Source: Clitoria ternatea (taxonomy: Eukaryota > Streptophyta > Magnoliopsida > Fabales > Fabaceae). From it: a stretch of DNA of 64,000 nucleotides. The notes below the pieces were generated by a model. It was not told the origin of the DNA. It saw only the letters and a list, made by a program, of their open reading frames with translations, and searched no databases. The DNA is taken from the NCBI GenBank assembly GCA_037962975.1, contig CM075673.1, positions 151,486,667 to 151,550,666 on the forward strand, in the 5' to 3' direction. Each line of letters opens with the position of its first letter. Positions within the stretch are counted from its first letter, which is position 1. The position numbers and the translations under genes were made by a program. Below, piece by piece: positions 61,987 through 64,000 of this stretch.

Positions 61987-62545
61987 GGCCCGGATTGTAG
62001 GATTAAACCGAACTCTGGGTACGGTTAGTAAGTTTGGCTGAACACCGGTGAAGGCTCGGATTGTAGGATTAAACCGAACTCTGAGTACGACTAGTAGGAT
62101 TAACCGAACATCGGTGAAGACCTGAGTTGTAGGATTAAACCGAACCTCAGGGCATGGGTTGTAGGGCTGGTCCTTTTTCAAGGCCACAAACCGAACCCCA
62201 TTCGAAGACTACATGGGTTGTAGGGCTGGTCCTCTTTCAAGGCCACAAACCGAACCCCATGCGAAGGCTTGGGCGCAGTAAGCTGGTTCTTCTTCAAGAC
62301 CACGCTGAACCCCAAGTAACGGGCGCAGTAGGTTCAGGATTAGCCCTGATCTGAACCCCGTATCGAAGGCTCGGATTGTAGGATTAAACCGAACTCTGAG
62401 TACGACTAGTAGGATTAACCGAACGTCGGTGAAGAATTGTCATTGGATAAAACCAAAGACCAATTGAAGAACGGCTAGTAGGATTAAACCGAACGCCAAA
62501 TATGACATGGACAGTAGGATCAAACCGAACTCCAAACACAACAAG
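61987..62545. repeat. Minisatellite-like tandem repeats with core gtaggattaaaccgaac
   Basis: A 66-bp unit (ggctcggattgtagg.., ending ..accggtgaa) occurs at 61987, 62053 and 62368 with partial copies at 62119 and about 62470. Between them a different 59-bp unit (atgggttgtagggctggtcc) is duplicated at 62154 and 62213. The units share a CCGAAC core, so they look like variants of one expanding motif. Small open frames across here are by-products. Confidence 0.8.
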
Positions 62546-63206
62546 TAAGTTATACTGAACTCCAGATTAATACTCTCTTATGAAGTTCTTTATTTGGAAG
62601 TTTTATAGCTTATAATTCTGAGTCATCAATTCTTCAATTGAGACCTGACTCATAAACTCTGACACAAACAATTCACTCGGGTACGCCACAATCTAAGGCA
62701 TATTCACCCGAAATCTCTCAGTCGGAAATATTTGAAGAGGAATTTCTATTTTAAATCCTCACTCTTAAAAGCTCTCACAAGAAAATCTCACTGAGTTTAT
62801 TCAAAGTTATAATCACCCAATGAAACTGGGGGACAACATCAACGATTTAACGAATATCTTGAGGAATGAACTCTCGTCTAAACGATCTCACAATCATTCC
62901 CCTTAAGCCGTTCTTGTGACGATGATGTGTTCCCTCACAAGCGGTGATCTTATTATGAAATTCATCTCGCATGTGTAAGTCCGGTATGGAGATTTTGTTT
63001 TACAATCCGATCTTCATTACTTAAATCCGGAATGATACAATACACATGCAATCCCTCTATTAAAGTTGTTTTTCACTAAACAAGAATGGAGGTAAAAAAC
63101 TCTTTTATTGATTAAACGAGAATTACAATTCGTGTAATAATCCGGAGCTGATCCCGGAACACAGCAAATTTGAATCAATAAAATGAAAAAGGAAACAAGG
63201 AAGGCG

Positions 63207-63998
63207 CTACTTTCTCTGGCTTGAGTCTCCTTCCTTCCCTTTGCCTTTGTCTCCGATCTTGCCTTCTTCAGTGCGAGAGCTTGTTCCTGTACTTATGGGC
63301 TTCAGGAGTGAAGGTCCCATTGATTGACCTTTAGGTAAAGGAGCAAATTTATAAGGAGTGTTAGGCGGACTTTCATGACGTTTATCAACTATGGCCACCA
63401 GTTTCCCTTGATGAAACTCATAGAACGGATCAATACCATTCAGATTAAGTTTCACCTTGGGATTCTGGTATTGAATTTGACGAACAGCTAACCCAAAGGA
63501 TTCCTTGACTGCTTGATCGCACATATCTACAGCCTCGTCAAATTCTGCTTTTGTGTCCGCCAACTTTGAGAGCAGCTCCTTCTCCTTACGCGACCAATCT
63601 TCGGTTCCTCGAGAATAAACAACTTTAACTTCCTTAAGCTCCTCTTCCAGCTTTGAAGAGCGTTCCTTCTCCACACAAAAACCGGAGTGGAGGTCGGAAT
63701 TGATTTTCTTTTGGTCAGCTACTTGGGCCTCCAACTCCTTGGCAAGATATTTCAGCCTGGCAATTTCTTCATCCTTCTTATATCCTTCCTCTTTGGAAGC
63801 TTCTAATTTACCTTCTAGACGAAGGATGGTTGCCTTATCCTTAGCAGCAGCAACGCTAAGGTCATTAACCTTGCCAACCAACAAGCTCAGCCTCTCATTC
63901 TCTTCTGAAAGCTTGCGAACCGATCTTAAGAGCCCGGATAATTCTGCCAGGTGCTTTTGTCCGGCATCGCAAGCTTTGATTACTTCATCGCTCATCAA
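63207..63998 (-). CDS. Antisense coiled-coil ORF in the 3' part of element C (extra ORF of Tat-type elements), 5' end at window edge
   Basis: An uninterrupted minus-strand frame of about 262 codons from ATG 63995 (it may continue past the window) to the stop at 63207. The N-terminal two thirds are heptad-rich and charged (SEENERLSLLVGKV, KATILRLEGKLEASKEEG, KLEEELKEVKV), a long coiled coil. Next is a compact segment (SFGLAVRQIQYQNPKVKLNL, GIDPFYEFHQGKL), then a Pro/Ser/Lys-rich tail (KIGDKGKGKEG). It has no stop or frameshift, although the gag-pol of the same element has five stops. Extra ORFs in antisense downstream of pol are known from Tat-lineage (Retand-type) gypsy elements. Their function is unknown. 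It could instead be a host-derived segment or nested element; the codon style matches gag-pol of C. Confidence 0.75.
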   Translation of the reverse strand: MMSDEVIKACDAGQKHLAELSGLLRSVRKLSEENERLSLLVGKVNDLSVAAAKDKATILRLEGKLEASKEEGYKKDEEIARLKYLAKELEAQVADQKKINSDLHSGFCVEKERSSKLEEELKEVKVVYSRGTEDWSRKEKELLSKLADTKAEFDEAVDMCDQAVKESFGLAVRQIQYQNPKVKLNLNGIDPFYEFHQGKLVAIVDKRHESPPNTPYKFAPLPKGQSMGPSLLKPISTGTSSRTEEGKIGDKGKGKEGDSSQRK

Positions 63999-64000
63999 TG

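Larger units (their letters stand above)
61650..63206 (+). other. Element C 3' non-coding region
   Basis: 1.56 kb between the pol stop and the antisense ORF, containing the tandem repeats listed separately. A G-rich 'actgggggacaac' near 62827 is PPT-like, but no LTR starts there. The region may act as a long 3' UTR for pol or for the antisense ORF. Confidence 0.6.

Noticed and set aside
1..64000. tRNA, rRNA or organellar DNA insertions
   Set aside because: None recognised on either strand by eye; a tRNA scan could still find a diverged one.

Overview
This is plant nuclear DNA, most likely from a eudicot. It is AT-rich, has spliced genes with GT-AG introns and many microsatellites, and is packed with nested plant LTR retrotransposons (Tat/Retand-like and Athila-like Ty3/gypsy, SIRE/Maximus-like and other Ty1/copia) plus hAT-like and CACTA-like DNA transposons. 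TRIM-like repeats in the introns resemble ones common in legumes, but that is weak evidence for a family.

Genic part (about 2.7-16.8 kb). The one convincing host gene is on the minus strand (16197 down to 5093). It encodes a PQ-loop membrane protein (YPQ/PQLC2-like, probably a vacuolar amino-acid transporter), read here as 12 exons and 405 residues. Its last intron is about 5 kb because a 3.66 kb hAT element with a perfect 8-bp target duplication (5500-9160) sits inside it. Convergent to it on the plus strand is an unrecognised two-exon gene or fragment of 120 codons (2681-3168). Upstream, a GGT-rich minisatellite (331-2262) is split by a 942-bp non-autonomous CACTA-like element with a 3-bp target duplication.

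Repeat part (16.7-64 kb). From left to right: a degenerate array of long AT-rich units with a MITE-like insertion (16.74-19.9 kb); a decayed Tat-type gypsy element A (19.9-23.56 kb) carrying a solo LTR of the same family as element C; a 5'-truncated copia element B with a 3' LTR (23.6-28.9 kb); LTR relics (28.9-33.4 kb); a SIRE-like copia element D (33.5-43.0 kb) with a 2.47 kb solo LTR inside it and an extra ORF after pol; a related copia fragment E in opposite orientation (43.0-45.3 kb); an Athila-like gypsy element F (46-53.6 kb); older LTR relics; and the best-preserved element, C (55384 to beyond the window end). C is Tat/Retand-like with 5' LTR, primer-binding site, gag-pol with two RNase H domains, a 3' region of short tandem repeats, and a long antisense coiled-coil ORF.

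No retroelement here has an intact pol frame. Most breaks are in-frame stops that fit C-to-T changes (CGA to TGA, CAA/CAG to TAA/TAG, TGG to TAG/TGA), as expected for silenced, methylated transposons. Nesting gives relative ages: A is older than the solo LTR inside it, and D is older than the 2.47 kb solo LTR inside it. I saw no tRNA, rRNA, CRISPR array or organellar insertion. Family calls come from motif recognition by eye.
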